DNA from: Curtobacterium sp. MCBA15_008
GTDB taxonomy: Bacteria > Actinomycetota > Actinomycetes > Actinomycetales > Microbacteriaceae
Reading direction: 5' to 3'
DNA length: 62,756 bases
Assembly: GCF_001865065.1 (NCBI RefSeq)
Contig: NZ_MJGN01000001.1
Location: 149,905 to 212,660 of the forward strand
Part shown: positions 8,445-16,967 of the stretch, in pieces
Layout of the letters: the number at the start of each line of letters is the position of its first letter
Position numbering within the stretch: position 1 is the stretch's first letter
Position numbers and translations under genes: made by a program
The notes under the pieces: generated by a model
What the model saw: only the letters and a program-made list of their open reading frames with translations
What the model was told of the DNA's origin: nothing
The model's database searches: none

Positions 8445-10666
8445 GACACCGCTCCCGACGTGCGCTCGAGCTTCCAGATCCGCTGCGGACCGGCCTGGGT
8501 CTGCACCTCGCCGGCGTCCTGCACGCCGGCCCGGTCGCCGAGCTTGTCGACCACCCGCTGCGTCGCGTAGACCCCAGGCGCCGGTGCGATGCCCTGCACC
8601 CGGTACGCCAGGCTCACGGCGTCGCCCCACATGTCGTAGACGATGCTCGACCGGCCGACGAGCCCGCTCGTGACCTGACCGGTGTCGATCCCGGCGCGCA
8701 GGCCGATCTTCGCGCCGTGCTGCGCGTTGAAGCGTTCGAGCACGCCCTGGGCCTCCTCCGCCCAGTCGACGACCCGGCGGACGTTGTCCACGCGCGGCAC
8801 GCTCAGTCCGCAGCTGGCGAGGTAGCCGCTGCGGGTCGTGCGGACCCGCTCGATGCCGTGTCGTCCTGCGGCCTCGTCGAGGGAGCGCCAGACGTCGTTG
8901 ACGAGCGACAGCGACTCCTCCGCCGTCAGGTCCGCCGCGAACTCGTCGAAGCCGGTGATGTCGGCGTACACGACCGCGACGTCCTGGTGGTCCGCCGCGA
9001 TCGTCTCGTCGCCCTGCTTGTAGCGGCGGGCGACCTCCTCCGGCATCAGGGTGAGCAGCAGCGTGTCGTTCTGTCGCCGCTGCTCGTCGAGGAGGTCCTG
9101 CTTCACCTGCAGGCTCCGGCTCATGTCGTTGAACGCCAGGCCGAGGTCGCCGATCTCGTCGCCGGCCTTCGTCTGCACCTCGACCCCGAGGTCACCCGAG
9201 CTCACCCGGTTCACCGCGGTCTGCAGCCGTCGGATCGGCCGGACGAACACCTGCGCGAGCAGCAGGGACAGCAGGCTGACCAGCACGATGATGCCGACGA
9301 GCGCGAGACCGATGTTCCGGGCGAAGTCGTTCACCGGCGCGAACGCCTCCGACGAGTCCATCTGCGCGACCACCACCCAGCGCAGTCCGTCGACCTCGAG
9401 CGGGGCGTAGGCGGACAGCACCTCCTTGCCCCGGTAGTCGGTCGAGATCATTGTGCCGGTCTTGCCCTGCAGCGCCCGACTGACCGGGGTGGTGTTCACC
9501 TCCTGCAGCAGGACCGACCCCTTGACGGCCACCTCGCGCTTGGCGGTCGCCGGAGCAGTCCCGGCCGAGACCACGTCGCGCCGGTACTGCTCCGGGTGCT
9601 GGAGCAGCTGGCGCGGGTACGACCGCATCAGGCTGTCGTCGCCGACCAGGTACGACTCCCCGGTGTCCCCGAGGCCGTCGTCCTTCCACTGCTCGTTGCC
9701 CGTCATCACCTGGTTGATGAGGTCGATCGGCACCTGGACCGCCATCACGCCGATGACCTTGCCGTCCTCGCCCACCGGGGACATCACCCAGAGCGTCGGC
9801 ACGTTCAGGCTCGGCACGTACCGGGCGAAGTCCGTCACCACGAAGTCGTCGGCGCTCGTCAACTGCAGCGCCTGCTCGTAGCCGGTCGCCAGGTTCGAGT
9901 CGCGGAACGGGCCGTCGTCGAGGTTCGTGCCGAGGTCGGCCCCCGAGTACGCCGAGTACACGACGTCGCCGTCGGTGTTCATCAGGAGCAGGTCCTCGTA
10001 GCCCGCAGACTCGACGGCCTGCCGGAAGTACGACTGGTACTCGGCGTGCGCCGTCGACCACGCGCTGCCGTCCCCGGCGTCGTCCTGCACGATCGCCTTG
10101 TCGTAGTCGGTGAACGGTGCCGTGTACCGCGCCTGCAGGTACGCCTGCGGGTCCTCGGTCGGGGCGAACTGGTCCGGGTTCGCCGACCCGCCGTTCCGCT
10201 CGTCGAGCTGCGGCACGAAGCTGTCGCGGTACCAGGCGTCGACCTTCGCGTGGTCGTCGTCCGACACCGGACGCGACTGCAGCTCGTCCCACCCGGACTC
10301 GAAGGCCTTCGTCGCGCCGATGACGCTCGCGTTCCGCGTCTGCGACACCACCGTCTGGGTGAACTGGCCGAACGAGCGCTTCAGCTCGGTCGTGCGGCTC
10401 TCGCGGAGCGAGGTGACCTGGTTGAACGCGGCGGTCTCGAGCGAGGCGCGACCGTTCAGGTACCCGACGACGCCCACCACCAGGGCGGCGACGATGCTCA
10501 CGGCCAGGAGCATCACGAGCAGCTTCGACTGGATGTCCAGCGTCCCGCTCGTGAGGAACGCGCGGAACTTCCCCCTCCGTCGTGGCGCGTCCTCGACGAC
10601 GCGAGGAGCACCGGGACTCGCCGGGCCCGTGGGCGGGATGGGGTCGGACGGTGGGACAGCTGTCAC
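8441..10666 (-). CDS. Membrane sensor with class III nucleotide-cyclase-like domain, active site degenerate
   Basis: About 741 residues. A cytoplasmic Pro-rich start, a membrane segment (about 47-70), a large extracytoplasmic sensor with dCache-like features (about 72-450), a second membrane segment (about 451-474), HAMP (about 474-525), a short coiled linker, and a class III cyclase domain (about 560-735). One metal Asp is present (Asp569 in VVYADITGF), as are the adenine-selecting Asp678 (YDMWGD) and Arg689. The lysine position is Arg609, the second metal Asp is Ser613 (RTTRSGYLASCG), and the transition-state Asn is Ser685 (AVSLAYR). Catalysis by the standard mechanism is therefore doubtful. 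The GTG start has GGAG eight bases upstream. Coupled to the downstream channel gene. Confidence 0.87.
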   Translation of the reverse strand: MTAVPPSDPIPPTGPASPGAPRVVEDAPRRRGKFRAFLTSGTLDIQSKLLVMLLAVSIVAALVVGVVGYLNGRASLETAAFNQVTSLRESRTTELKRSFGQFTQTVVSQTRNASVIGATKAFESGWDELQSRPVSDDDHAKVDAWYRDSFVPQLDERNGGSANPDQFAPTEDPQAYLQARYTAPFTDYDKAIVQDDAGDGSAWSTAHAEYQSYFRQAVESAGYEDLLLMNTDGDVVYSAYSGADLGTNLDDGPFRDSNLATGYEQALQLTSADDFVVTDFARYVPSLNVPTLWVMSPVGEDGKVIGVMAVQVPIDLINQVMTGNEQWKDDGLGDTGESYLVGDDSLMRSYPRQLLQHPEQYRRDVVSAGTAPATAKREVAVKGSVLLQEVNTTPVSRALQGKTGTMISTDYRGKEVLSAYAPLEVDGLRWVVVAQMDSSEAFAPVNDFARNIGLALVGIIVLVSLLSLLLAQVFVRPIRRLQTAVNRVSSGDLGVEVQTKAGDEIGDLGLAFNDMSRSLQVKQDLLDEQRRQNDTLLLTLMPEEVARRYKQGDETIAADHQDVAVVYADITGFDEFAADLTAEESLSLVNDVWRSLDEAAGRHGIERVRTTRSGYLASCGLSVPRVDNVRRVVDWAEEAQGVLERFNAQHGAKIGLRAGIDTGQVTSGLVGRSSIVYDMWGDAVSLAYRVQGIAPAPGVYATQRVVDKLGDRAGVQDAGEVQTQAGPQRIWKLERTSGAVS

Positions 10667-10777
10667 TTCGGACTCCGCTCAGGGCACGGGGTGCTCGCGA
10701 TCGTGTTCGCGCTCTCCGGACAACTGCTACCACGCGAGCAACGCTCGCGTCATCATCGGTGCCGTTTTCGTACCGGC

Positions 10778-10813
10778 CTGGAGGCGCGGGGCGGCGCCGA
10801 CCCGCGCCTCCAG
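10778..10813. terminator. GC-rich palindrome, probable terminator of the ABC exporter gene
   Basis: Arms CTGGAGGCGCGGG and CCCGCGCCTCCAG pair perfectly over 13 bp around GCGGCGCCGA. It lies past the stop of the minus-strand ABC exporter and upstream of the cyclase gene. There is no T tract. It belongs to the GGAGGCGCGG hairpin family seen elsewhere in the window. Confidence 0.55.
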
Positions 10814-10913
10814 TCCGTCTCGTGGGACGCGAGCCGCTCGCGCTCGAGCGTCGGGATGCACGCCGCACGCCGCCACGCAGCGCGCCGCCACGGCACGCGC
10901 GGACCGCGCCACG

Positions 10914-12812
10914 TCAGCTGCCGAGTGCGTCCGCCGGGGCGTTCTGCTGCCGGTGCAGCGTCGCGTAGATGCCGTCGCGGCCGAGCAGCTCCTCGTGGCT
11001 GCCCTGCTCGACGATCTGGCCGTGGTCGAGGACGAAGATGACGTCCGCGTCACGGATCGTCGACAGCCGGTGCGCGATCGAGATCGTCGTCCGCCCCGCG
11101 GCGGCCGTGTCGAGTGCCGTCTGCACCACGCGCTCCGAGATGGAGTCGAGCGCGCTCGTGGCCTCGTCGAGGACGAGCACCGGCGGGTCCTTCAGCAGCA
11201 CCCGTGCGATCGCGATGCGCTGCTTCTCGCCGCCGGACAACCGGTACCCGCGCTCCCCCACGACGGTGTCGTACCCGTCCGGGAACGACGCGATCGTCTC
11301 GTGGATGTTGGCCGCCCGCGCCGCCTGCTCGAGTTCCTCGTCGGTGGCGTCCGGCTTCGCGTAGCGCAGGTTGTCGCCGATCGTGGCGTGGAACAGGTAG
11401 GTCTCCTGGGAGACGATGCCGACGTGGCGCATGAGGTCCTCGTGCACGATGTCCCGGACGTCCTGCCCGGCGAACCGGACCGAACCCGCCGTCGCCTCGT
11501 AGAGCCGCGGCACCAGGTACGACACCGTCGTCTTGCCCGCGCCCGAGGGGCCGACGAACGCTGCGAACTGTCCGGGCTGGAGCTCGAACGACACCCCGCG
11601 GAGGGTCGGCTTGTCGGCCTCGCCGTCCGGGTAGGTGAACGTGACGTCCTCGAACGCGACGTGCCCGACGCGCGACTCGTCCACCGGCTTCGCCGTCGGT
11701 GAGTCCGTGATCGCCGGCTCGAGGTCCATGTACTCGAAGATGCGGGCGAACAGTGCCCCGGAGGTCTGCAGGTCGAGCACCACCCGGAGGAGGCCGACGG
11801 TCGGGAAGAGCAACCGGGACTGCACGGTCGTGAACGCCACGATCGTGCCCGCGGTGATCGGGACGTCGCCGATGATGAGGAACGCGGCGACGACGTAGAT
11901 GATCGCCGGGATGATCGACAGGAAGATCTGCACGATCGCGAAGAACCACTGGCCGGACATCTGCTGGCGGACCTGCAGCCGGATCTGGTTCCGGTTCTCG
12001 GCGCCGTACCGCTGGGTCTCGCTGCGCTGCTGGTTGAAGCTCTTCGCGAGCAGGATGCCGGAGACGCTCAGGGCCTCCTGCGTGATCGCCGTCATGTCCG
12101 ACAGCGACTCCTGCGTCTCGCCGGCGATGCGTGCGCGGACCTGTCCGACCCGGCGCTGCGCGATGACGAGGAGCGGCAGCAGCACGACCGCCACCAGGGT
12201 CATCTGCCAGCTCAGCAGCAGCATCGCGACCACCGCGGCGATCACCGTCACGGTGTTGCCGAGCACGGACGAGATGGTGTTGTTCAGCACGCTGGCGACC
12301 CCGCCGACGTCGTTCTGCAACCGCGACTGGATCACGCCGGTCTTCGTGCGGGTGAAGAACGCCAGCTCCATGCGCTGCAGGTGCCCGAAGAGCCGCATGC
12401 GCATCGAGCCCATGACCTTGTTGCCGACCGTCGCCGTCAGGTAGGTCTGCCAGACGCCGACCCCGGCGCTCGCGATCCACAGCGCGACCATCGCGCTGAC
12501 GAGTTCGTAGAGCACGGGCAGGTTCGGCCCGCGGCCGTCCTTCGGGAAGAGGCCCTCGTCGAACGCCTTCTGCGTGAGGAGCGGCGGGATCACCGAGATC
12601 GCCGCGCCCACCAGCACGAGCACCACCGTGAGCATGATCGCGTTCCGGTGCGGCACGAACAGCCCCGAGATCCGCTTGACGAGGTTGGGGATCCGGGGCG
12701 CCTCGGCGTTGGCGGCCTTCTGCGCCGCGAAGTCGCCGCTCGAGATGCGACCGCCACCGCGGCCACCACCACCACCGCCCCCGCCGCGCATCCCGCCGCC
12801 GTGCATGCTCAT
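10914..12812 (-). CDS. ABC exporter, fused membrane and ATPase domains (MsbA/MDR type)
   Basis: About 632 residues. After a glycine-rich start (about residues 5-21), six membrane helices form a type IV exporter domain (about 45-345), followed by an ATPase domain with Walker A GPSGAGKTT, signature LSGGEKQR, Walker B VLVLDEATSALD and the switch histidine in SIAHRLST. As a half-transporter encoded alone it would act as a homodimer. Likely substrates are lipids or hydrophobic compounds; none can be assigned. The ATG start has a TAGGTT hexamer six bases upstream. It is divergent from the amino-acid permease gene. Confidence 0.92.
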   Translation of the reverse strand: MSMHGGGMRGGGGGGGGRGGGRISSGDFAAQKAANAEAPRIPNLVKRISGLFVPHRNAIMLTVVLVLVGAAISVIPPLLTQKAFDEGLFPKDGRGPNLPVLYELVSAMVALWIASAGVGVWQTYLTATVGNKVMGSMRMRLFGHLQRMELAFFTRTKTGVIQSRLQNDVGGVASVLNNTISSVLGNTVTVIAAVVAMLLLSWQMTLVAVVLLPLLVIAQRRVGQVRARIAGETQESLSDMTAITQEALSVSGILLAKSFNQQRSETQRYGAENRNQIRLQVRQQMSGQWFFAIVQIFLSIIPAIIYVVAAFLIIGDVPITAGTIVAFTTVQSRLLFPTVGLLRVVLDLQTSGALFARIFEYMDLEPAITDSPTAKPVDESRVGHVAFEDVTFTYPDGEADKPTLRGVSFELQPGQFAAFVGPSGAGKTTVSYLVPRLYEATAGSVRFAGQDVRDIVHEDLMRHVGIVSQETYLFHATIGDNLRYAKPDATDEELEQAARAANIHETIASFPDGYDTVVGERGYRLSGGEKQRIAIARVLLKDPPVLVLDEATSALDSISERVVQTALDTAAAGRTTISIAHRLSTIRDADVIFVLDHGQIVEQGSHEELLGRDGIYATLHRQQNAPADALGS

Positions 12813-12818
12813 GGAGCC

Positions 12819-12824
12819 AACCTA
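12819..12824 (-). promoter_or_regulatory. -10 element TAGGTT, leaderless promoter of the ABC exporter gene
   Basis: TAGGTT-GGCTCC-ATG; six bases separate the hexamer from the start codon. Confidence 0.5.
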
Positions 12825-12858
12825 GCCCCGGGGTGCGACGTCGGCCGTCCCTGCTCAT

Positions 12859-12887
12859 TTGACCCTGTTCAGGGGGCATGCGACGAT
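12859..12887 (+). promoter_or_regulatory. Candidate promoter of the amino-acid permease gene
   Basis: TTGACC (12859-12864), 17 bases, then GACGAT (12882-12887), 34 bases before the ATG. A small inverted repeat CCCTG-TT-CAGGG (12863-12874) overlaps the -35 side and could be an operator. The -10 match is weak. Confidence 0.3.
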
Positions 12888-12921
12888 TTGCCGTCCCCAT
12901 CCCCGCACCACTCGAGGTCCC

Positions 12922-14346
12922 ATGACGTCCGCGTCCACCCGCCCCACGTCCCTCCGCACGCAGCTCGCACGCCGCAAGCCGATCGAGCAGCTGCAGGCCG
13001 AGGCCTCGGCAGGGGTGGACGGCGAACCGCTCCGGCGCTCGCTCGGGGTCTGGCACCTGACGATGATCAGCGTCGGTGCGACGCTCGGCACCGGCATCCT
13101 GGTCGTCCTCGGCACCGCCGTGCCGCTCGCCGGGCCCGCCGTCTGGATCTCCTTCGTGCTCGCCGGGATCGCCGCGCTGCTCTCCGCGCTCTCGTACGCC
13201 GAGATGGCCGGCGCGGTGCCGACCTCCGGGTCGAGCTACTCGTACACCTACGCCACGATGGGCGAGGGGATCGCCTGGGTGTGCGGCTGGTGCCTCGTGC
13301 TCGAGTACGCCGTGTCGGTCGCCGCCGTCGCGGTCGGCGCGAGCGAGTACGTCGACGAGACCCTGCGGGTGTTCGGGCTGCACCTCCCCGCCGCGCTCTC
13401 GGCACCTCCGGGCGACGGCGGCGTGGTGAACCTGCCGGCCGCCGTCCTGGTGCTCCTCGCCACAGCGATCCTGCTGCCCGGCGCGCGGGAGAGCGCCTGG
13501 GTGAACACCGTCATGGTGCTCGTGAAGATCGCCCTGCTCGTGTTCTTCGTCGTGGTCGCGTTCTGGGCGTTCCAGGCGCAGAACTTCGAGCCGCTCGCGC
13601 CGATGGGCGCCGCCGGGGTCACGGCCGCGGCGTCCCGCCTGTTCTTCTCGTACATCGGGTTCGACGCGGCGTCCACCGCGGGCGAAGAGGCGAAGAACCC
13701 CCGCCGCGACCTCCCCCGCGCCATCATCGGCTCGATCGTGCTGATCACCACGCTCTACATCCTCGTCGCGATCGCCGCGATCGGAGCTCGCTCGTGGACG
13801 CAGTTCTCGTCGTCCGAGGCGTCCCTCGTGCGGATCGTCGTCGACGTCACCGGCCAGCCGGTCGTGGCGCTCGTGTTCTCGATCGGTGCCGTCGTCGCGA
13901 TCGCCAGCGTCGTCCTCACCGTGCTCTACGGGCAGACCCGCATCCTGTTGACCATGGCCCGGGACGGCCTCGTGCCGAAGGTCTTCGGCAAGGTCTCTCG
14001 CCGCACCGGGACCCCGATCTGGAACACGCTCATCATCGGGCTCGTCGTCACCGTGGTCTCCGCACTCGTGCCGCTCGGGGAGCTCGCCGACGCGACGAGC
14101 ATCGGCACGCTCGTGGCGTTCGCCCTCGTCAACGTCTCAGTCATCGTGCTCCGCCGCACGCAGCCCGGACTCGAGCGGTCCTACCGCGTGCCGCTGTTCC
14201 CCGTCGTGCCGGTCGTCGGGGCGCTCTGCTGCGTGCTCCTCGCGGTGTTCCTCGGCGTCGGGACGTGGATCGCGTTCGGCATCTGGATGGTCGCCGGCGC
14301 GGTGCTGTACCTGGCCTACGGCCGCCGCCACAGCACGCTGCGCTGA
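12922..14346 (+). CDS. Amino-acid permease, APC superfamily (cationic transporter type)
   Basis: About 474 residues with about twelve membrane segments. The N-terminus RRKPIEQLQAEA...LRRSLGVWHL followed by TMISVGATLGTGILVVLG is the hallmark of the CAT-type APC group, with the unwound helix 1 motif GATLGTGI. GFDAASTAGEEAKNPRRDLP is the conserved loop between helices 6 and 7. It probably imports amino acids with protons. The ATG at 12922 is chosen, with a weak GAGG upstream, over a frame opening at 12859 whose extra residues lie in the promoter. Confidence 0.93.
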   Translation: MTSASTRPTSLRTQLARRKPIEQLQAEASAGVDGEPLRRSLGVWHLTMISVGATLGTGILVVLGTAVPLAGPAVWISFVLAGIAALLSALSYAEMAGAVPTSGSSYSYTYATMGEGIAWVCGWCLVLEYAVSVAAVAVGASEYVDETLRVFGLHLPAALSAPPGDGGVVNLPAAVLVLLATAILLPGARESAWVNTVMVLVKIALLVFFVVVAFWAFQAQNFEPLAPMGAAGVTAAASRLFFSYIGFDAASTAGEEAKNPRRDLPRAIIGSIVLITTLYILVAIAAIGARSWTQFSSSEASLVRIVVDVTGQPVVALVFSIGAVVAIASVVLTVLYGQTRILLTMARDGLVPKVFGKVSRRTGTPIWNTLIIGLVVTVVSALVPLGELADATSIGTLVAFALVNVSVIVLRRTQPGLERSYRVPLFPVVPVVGALCCVLLAVFLGVGTWIAFGIWMVAGAVLYLAYGRRHSTLR

Positions 14347-14401
14347 CGCGCGCTACGGGGGCGGTCCCGCACGCGGCGCGCGGCGCGCGGCGGCCCCGAT
14401 T

Positions 14402-14452
14402 CGCGAAAGCGACAGTTGGCTGCGGAACTTCCGCGCGCATCTGTCGCTTCGC
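14402..14452. repeat. Imperfect palindrome with GCGAAAGCGACAG word (copy 1)
   Basis: The left arm opens GCGAAAGCGACAG and the right arm ends CTGTCGCTTCGC; the centre pairs through GCGGAA/TTCCGC. It sits between the stops of the convergent permease and AbiEi-like genes. The same word recurs at 15615-15638 and 41180-41261. Confidence 0.75.
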
Positions 14453-14527
14453 CGGGAGGAACGGTGACCGTTCCGCGAGATCTGTCGCGCAGCGAGTCGG
14501 CCGGGGTGCGCGCGGGGCGCTCGCTCC

Positions 14528-15445
14528 TCACCGACACGGGACACCGTGCTGCCGGAGATGGGTGCGGAGGCGCTCCGGATCGGCACAGTGCGCCCAGTGC
14601 ACACGCACGAACCTGCGGACCTCCCGACGACTTCGGATCCGGTCTTCGCGCTGCTTCTCGATCCACAGCGCTTCGGACCCGCTTCGGCCATGCAGCATCG
14701 CCGGGTCCTCGTACTTCTGCCGACCGTCGAACTCGATCACGATGCCCTGCCGCGGCAGCCAGAAGTCGACCCGGTCGACGGCGCCGTCCACGCCGACGAA
14801 CTCGTGCTGCGGTTCCATGTCCGGGCACCCGAGCTCGGCCGCACGCGCTGCGAAGTAGGACTCGCCCACCGACTCGTGGCGAACGTCGCAGATCTCCAAC
14901 GCGTGCTCGAGCCGGACCGCGCCCCACGGACCCGCAACCAGCGCCAGGCGCTCGAGGTCTTCGTGCGTTACTCCGTTGCGGAGCGCGTGGTCCAGCCCGA
15001 CGACCGCCGCGGCCAGGGGTCCTCGACGGGCGAGCTCGATCGTCGTCTGCGCGAGATCGGTGTACTCGACACCGTGGAACCGGCGCCCCGACACGAGCGA
15101 AGACCCGGCGTGCATCGTCAGTCCGGCACGGCGGAGATCATGTTCCAGCCCGAGCACGTTCGCATGGACGCGCTCCGGCCACGGGTCGAGACGAGGTGCC
15201 CCGAAGATCGCAGCCGCCGAGTCGAGCGACCACACGGCGCCTTCGCGGAGCAGCGGGAGTGCGGCACGCATGCGGACGAGGTGTCGGCTCAGGCCGTCGA
15301 GTGCGTCCCACGCCGAGCGTTCGACGTAGACGCCATGGCGCACGCGGACGAGTTCGCCGGCCAGCTTGCGGCGCTGCAGCTGTCGTGCGGCTGCGCGCTC
15401 GAGTTTGTTCGTCCGGAACAGTGCGATGGCATTGGCGGGGTGCAT
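14528..15445 (-). CDS. AbiEi-type winged-helix protein with DUF559/PD-(D/E)XK-like C-terminus
   Basis: About 305 residues. The first 50 residues (LFRTNKLERAAARQLQRRKLAGELVRVRHGVYV in outline) match the winged-helix start of type IV antitoxins of the AbiEi kind. The last third has VDRVDFWLPRQGIVIEFDGR, an Asp...Glu-Phe-Asp-Gly pattern typical of DUF559/Vsr-like nuclease folds, followed by lysine at QKYED. No AbiEii nucleotidyltransferase lies beside it. Such orphan proteins are widespread in actinobacteria and their role is unknown. Both flanks carry palindromes with the same 13-base word. No clear Shine-Dalgarno sequence precedes the ATG. Confidence 0.75.
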   Translation of the reverse strand: MHPANAIALFRTNKLERAAARQLQRRKLAGELVRVRHGVYVERSAWDALDGLSRHLVRMRAALPLLREGAVWSLDSAAAIFGAPRLDPWPERVHANVLGLEHDLRRAGLTMHAGSSLVSGRRFHGVEYTDLAQTTIELARRGPLAAAVVGLDHALRNGVTHEDLERLALVAGPWGAVRLEHALEICDVRHESVGESYFAARAAELGCPDMEPQHEFVGVDGAVDRVDFWLPRQGIVIEFDGRQKYEDPAMLHGRSGSEALWIEKQREDRIRSRREVRRFVRVHWAHCADPERLRTHLRQHGVPCR

Positions 15446-15614
15446 CGCAGCACTCTGTCGCCCAGCGCAACCAATGCCGGCGTCGTTCGCCGATCTGTGG
15501 AAAACCCACGTGCCTCCAGGCAGCCGGCCGGCGATGCGGAAGCGACCAACCTCGGGAAGCGGGCACCGTCAGAGGCGCCGAAGCGACAAGAAGCCGTGAT
15601 CCTTTCGGGCCCAT

Positions 15615-15638
15615 CTGTCGCTTTCGCGAAAGCGACAG
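15615..15638. repeat. Perfect 24-bp palindrome with GCGAAAGCGACAG word (copy 2)
   Basis: CTGTCGCTTTCG and its exact complement CGAAAGCGACAG abut. A further GAAGCGACAAG at about 15590 extends the structure. It lies in the 298-bp gap between rplL and the AbiEi-like gene; apart from this and the rplL terminator nothing is seen there. Confidence 0.8.
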
Positions 15639-15690
15639 AAAGCGGCCCGGCCCGCACCGCGCTCGCACCGCACCGCACCCCGCACACGAC

Positions 15691-15724
15691 GAAGGCCGCC
15701 ACCCCCGGAGGGGCAGCGGCCTTC
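15691..15724 (-). terminator. Terminator of rplJ-rplL
   Basis: Arms GAAGGCCGC and GCGGCCTTC enclose a loop containing a CCCC/GGGG pairing. It lies 20 bp past the rplL stop, and CGTCG follows on the minus strand. Confidence 0.7.
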
Positions 15725-15743
15725 GCGCAGAGTTGCGCAGTAC

Positions 15744-16127
15744 TTACGCGAGCTCGATCGTGGCGCCGGCGGCCTCGAGGGCCTCCTTCGCCTTGTCGGC
15801 CGTCTCCTTGTTGACACCCTCGAGGATCTTGGCGTCAGCGGTCTCGACGAGCGCCTTGGCCTCACCGAGGCCGAGCGACGTCAGGCCACGGACCTCCTTG
15901 ATGACCTGGATCTTCTTGTCACCGGCCGACTTGAGCACGACGTCGAACTCGGTCTTCTCCTCGACCTCCTCGGCGGGGGCAGCAGCGCCACCGACCGCGG
16001 CAGCGGCGACGGGGGCAGCAGCGGTGACCTCGAAGACCTCTTCGAACTTCTTCACGAAGTCCGAGAGCTCGATGAGCGTGAGCTCCTTGAAGGCCTCGAT
16101 GAGCTCGTCCTGCGAAAGCTTCGCCAT
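15744..16127 (-). CDS. rplL: 50S ribosomal protein L7/L12
   Basis: 127 residues, the standard length. The N-terminal dimerisation helices ([21 protein letters not shown]) are joined by an Ala/Pro-rich hinge (about 35-55) to the C-terminal factor-binding domain with [12 protein letters not shown] and [10 protein letters not shown]. It forms the ribosomal stalk with L10. AGGAG lies ahead of the ATG. It is co-transcribed with rplJ, 51 bp downstream of it. Confidence 0.98.
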   Translation of the reverse strand: MAKLSQDELIEAFKELTLIELSDFVKKFEEVFEVTAAAPVAAAAVGGAAAPAEEVEEKTEFDVVLKSAGDKKIQVIKEVRGLTSLGLGEAKALVETADAKILEGVNKETADKAKEALEAAGATIELA

Positions 16128-16178
16128 GATTTTCTCCTACTACTAGCTAGTACGTGTGGTTGATGAACGCGTGCCTGA

Positions 16179-16694
16179 TCAGGCCGCGGACTCCTGCTTC
16201 TCGCGAAGGGCGTCCACGGTGCGGACGGCCTGCGAGAGGGGTGCCTGGAACAGGTACGCAGCACCGAACAGCGAGGCCTTGAAGGCGCCGGCGAGCTTGC
16301 CGAGCAGAACTTCACGGGACTCGAGGTCGGCGAGCTTGTCCACCTCGGTCGCGGAGAGCGGGTTACCGTCGAAGTAACCACCCTTCACCACGAGCTCGGG
16401 GTTCGCCTTGGCGAATGCACGCAGCGACTTCGCGACGGCGACGGTGTCACCGTGGACGAAGGCGAGAGCGGACGGACCGGCGAGTTCGTCGTCGAACGAC
16501 GAGATGCCGGCGTTGTTCGCCGCGATCTTGGTCAGCGTGTTCTTCACCACGGCGTACGTGGCGTGCTCACGGATCGAGTTGCGGAGCTCCTTGAGCTGCG
16601 CGACCGTGAGACCGCGGTACTCGGTGAGCAGAACGGCGTTCGAGCTACGGAAGGACTCCGTGAGCTCGGCGACCGCAGCTTCCTTGTTCGCCAT
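16179..16694 (-). CDS. rplJ: 50S ribosomal protein L10
   Basis: About 171 residues. [18 protein letters not shown] and [16 protein letters not shown] are the conserved N-terminal rRNA-binding part; the C-terminal helix (TVDALREK) anchors L12 dimers. The ATG at 16694 follows AAGGAGAACC. Control is expected through the L10 leader mapped just upstream. In this genome rplJL is separated from rplKA by about 17.5 kb of other genes. Confidence 0.98.
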   Translation of the reverse strand: MANKEAAVAELTESFRSSNAVLLTEYRGLTVAQLKELRNSIREHATYAVVKNTLTKIAANNAGISSFDDELAGPSALAFVHGDTVAVAKSLRAFAKANPELVVKGGYFDGNPLSATEVDKLADLESREVLLGKLAGAFKASLFGAAYLFQAPLSQAVRTVDALREKQESAA

Positions 16695-16734
16695 GGTTCT
16701 CCTTGGGGGTCTTGCCGGCAGCCCCAGGTCCACG

Positions 16735-16877
16735 AACGAAAAAAGCTCCGGCGCAGAGGCTCGGAGCTGCTCTCACCAGATGGTGGGAGTGGTTCGGAAC
16801 ACCTGCGCGGGATGCCTCTCTCGAGAGAGGACCTTCGGTTGCGACGCAAGCGCAGCAACATCCGGCGGTCTTTGGCT
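16735..16877 (-). ncRNA. Ribosomal protein L10 leader
   Basis: The transcribed leader of rplJL carries the elements of L10 leaders: a stem built on CCTCTCTCGAGAGAGG, an internal CCACTCCCACCATC/GGTGAGAG region, and a 3' hairpin followed by a U tract. Bound L10(L12) would shift this into termination. Boundaries are approximate. Confidence 0.75.
16738..16770 (-). terminator. Attenuator hairpin of the L10 leader
   Basis: On the minus strand AGCTCCG...CGGAGCT is followed by six T residues, the best U-tract terminator in the window. It lies about 44 bp before rplJ. Confidence 0.75.
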
Positions 16878-16883
16878 TCGAGA

Positions 16884-16912
16884 ACTGTACCAGACGCTCT
16901 GGTCGTCACCAA
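16884..16912 (-). promoter_or_regulatory. Promoter of rplJ-rplL
   Basis: On the minus strand TTGGTG, exactly 17 bases, then TACAGT. It lies just ahead of the L10 leader. Confidence 0.6.
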
Positions 16913-16920
16913 ACGGCGGA

Positions 16921-16956
16921 CGGGAGGCGCGGCGCGGGCCCGCCCCGCGCCTCCCG
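16921..16956. terminator. GC-rich palindrome downstream of the histidine kinase gene
   Basis: Arms CGGGAGGCGCGG and CCGCGCCTCCCG pair perfectly around a 12-base loop. It is a member of the GGAGGCGCGG hairpin family. Confidence 0.5.
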
Positions 16957-16967
16957 ACCGACGGTCC

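Noticed and set aside
14528..15445. Complete AbiE toxin-antitoxin system
   Set aside because: No AbiEii nucleotidyltransferase gene lies on either side; the neighbours are a permease and rplL.
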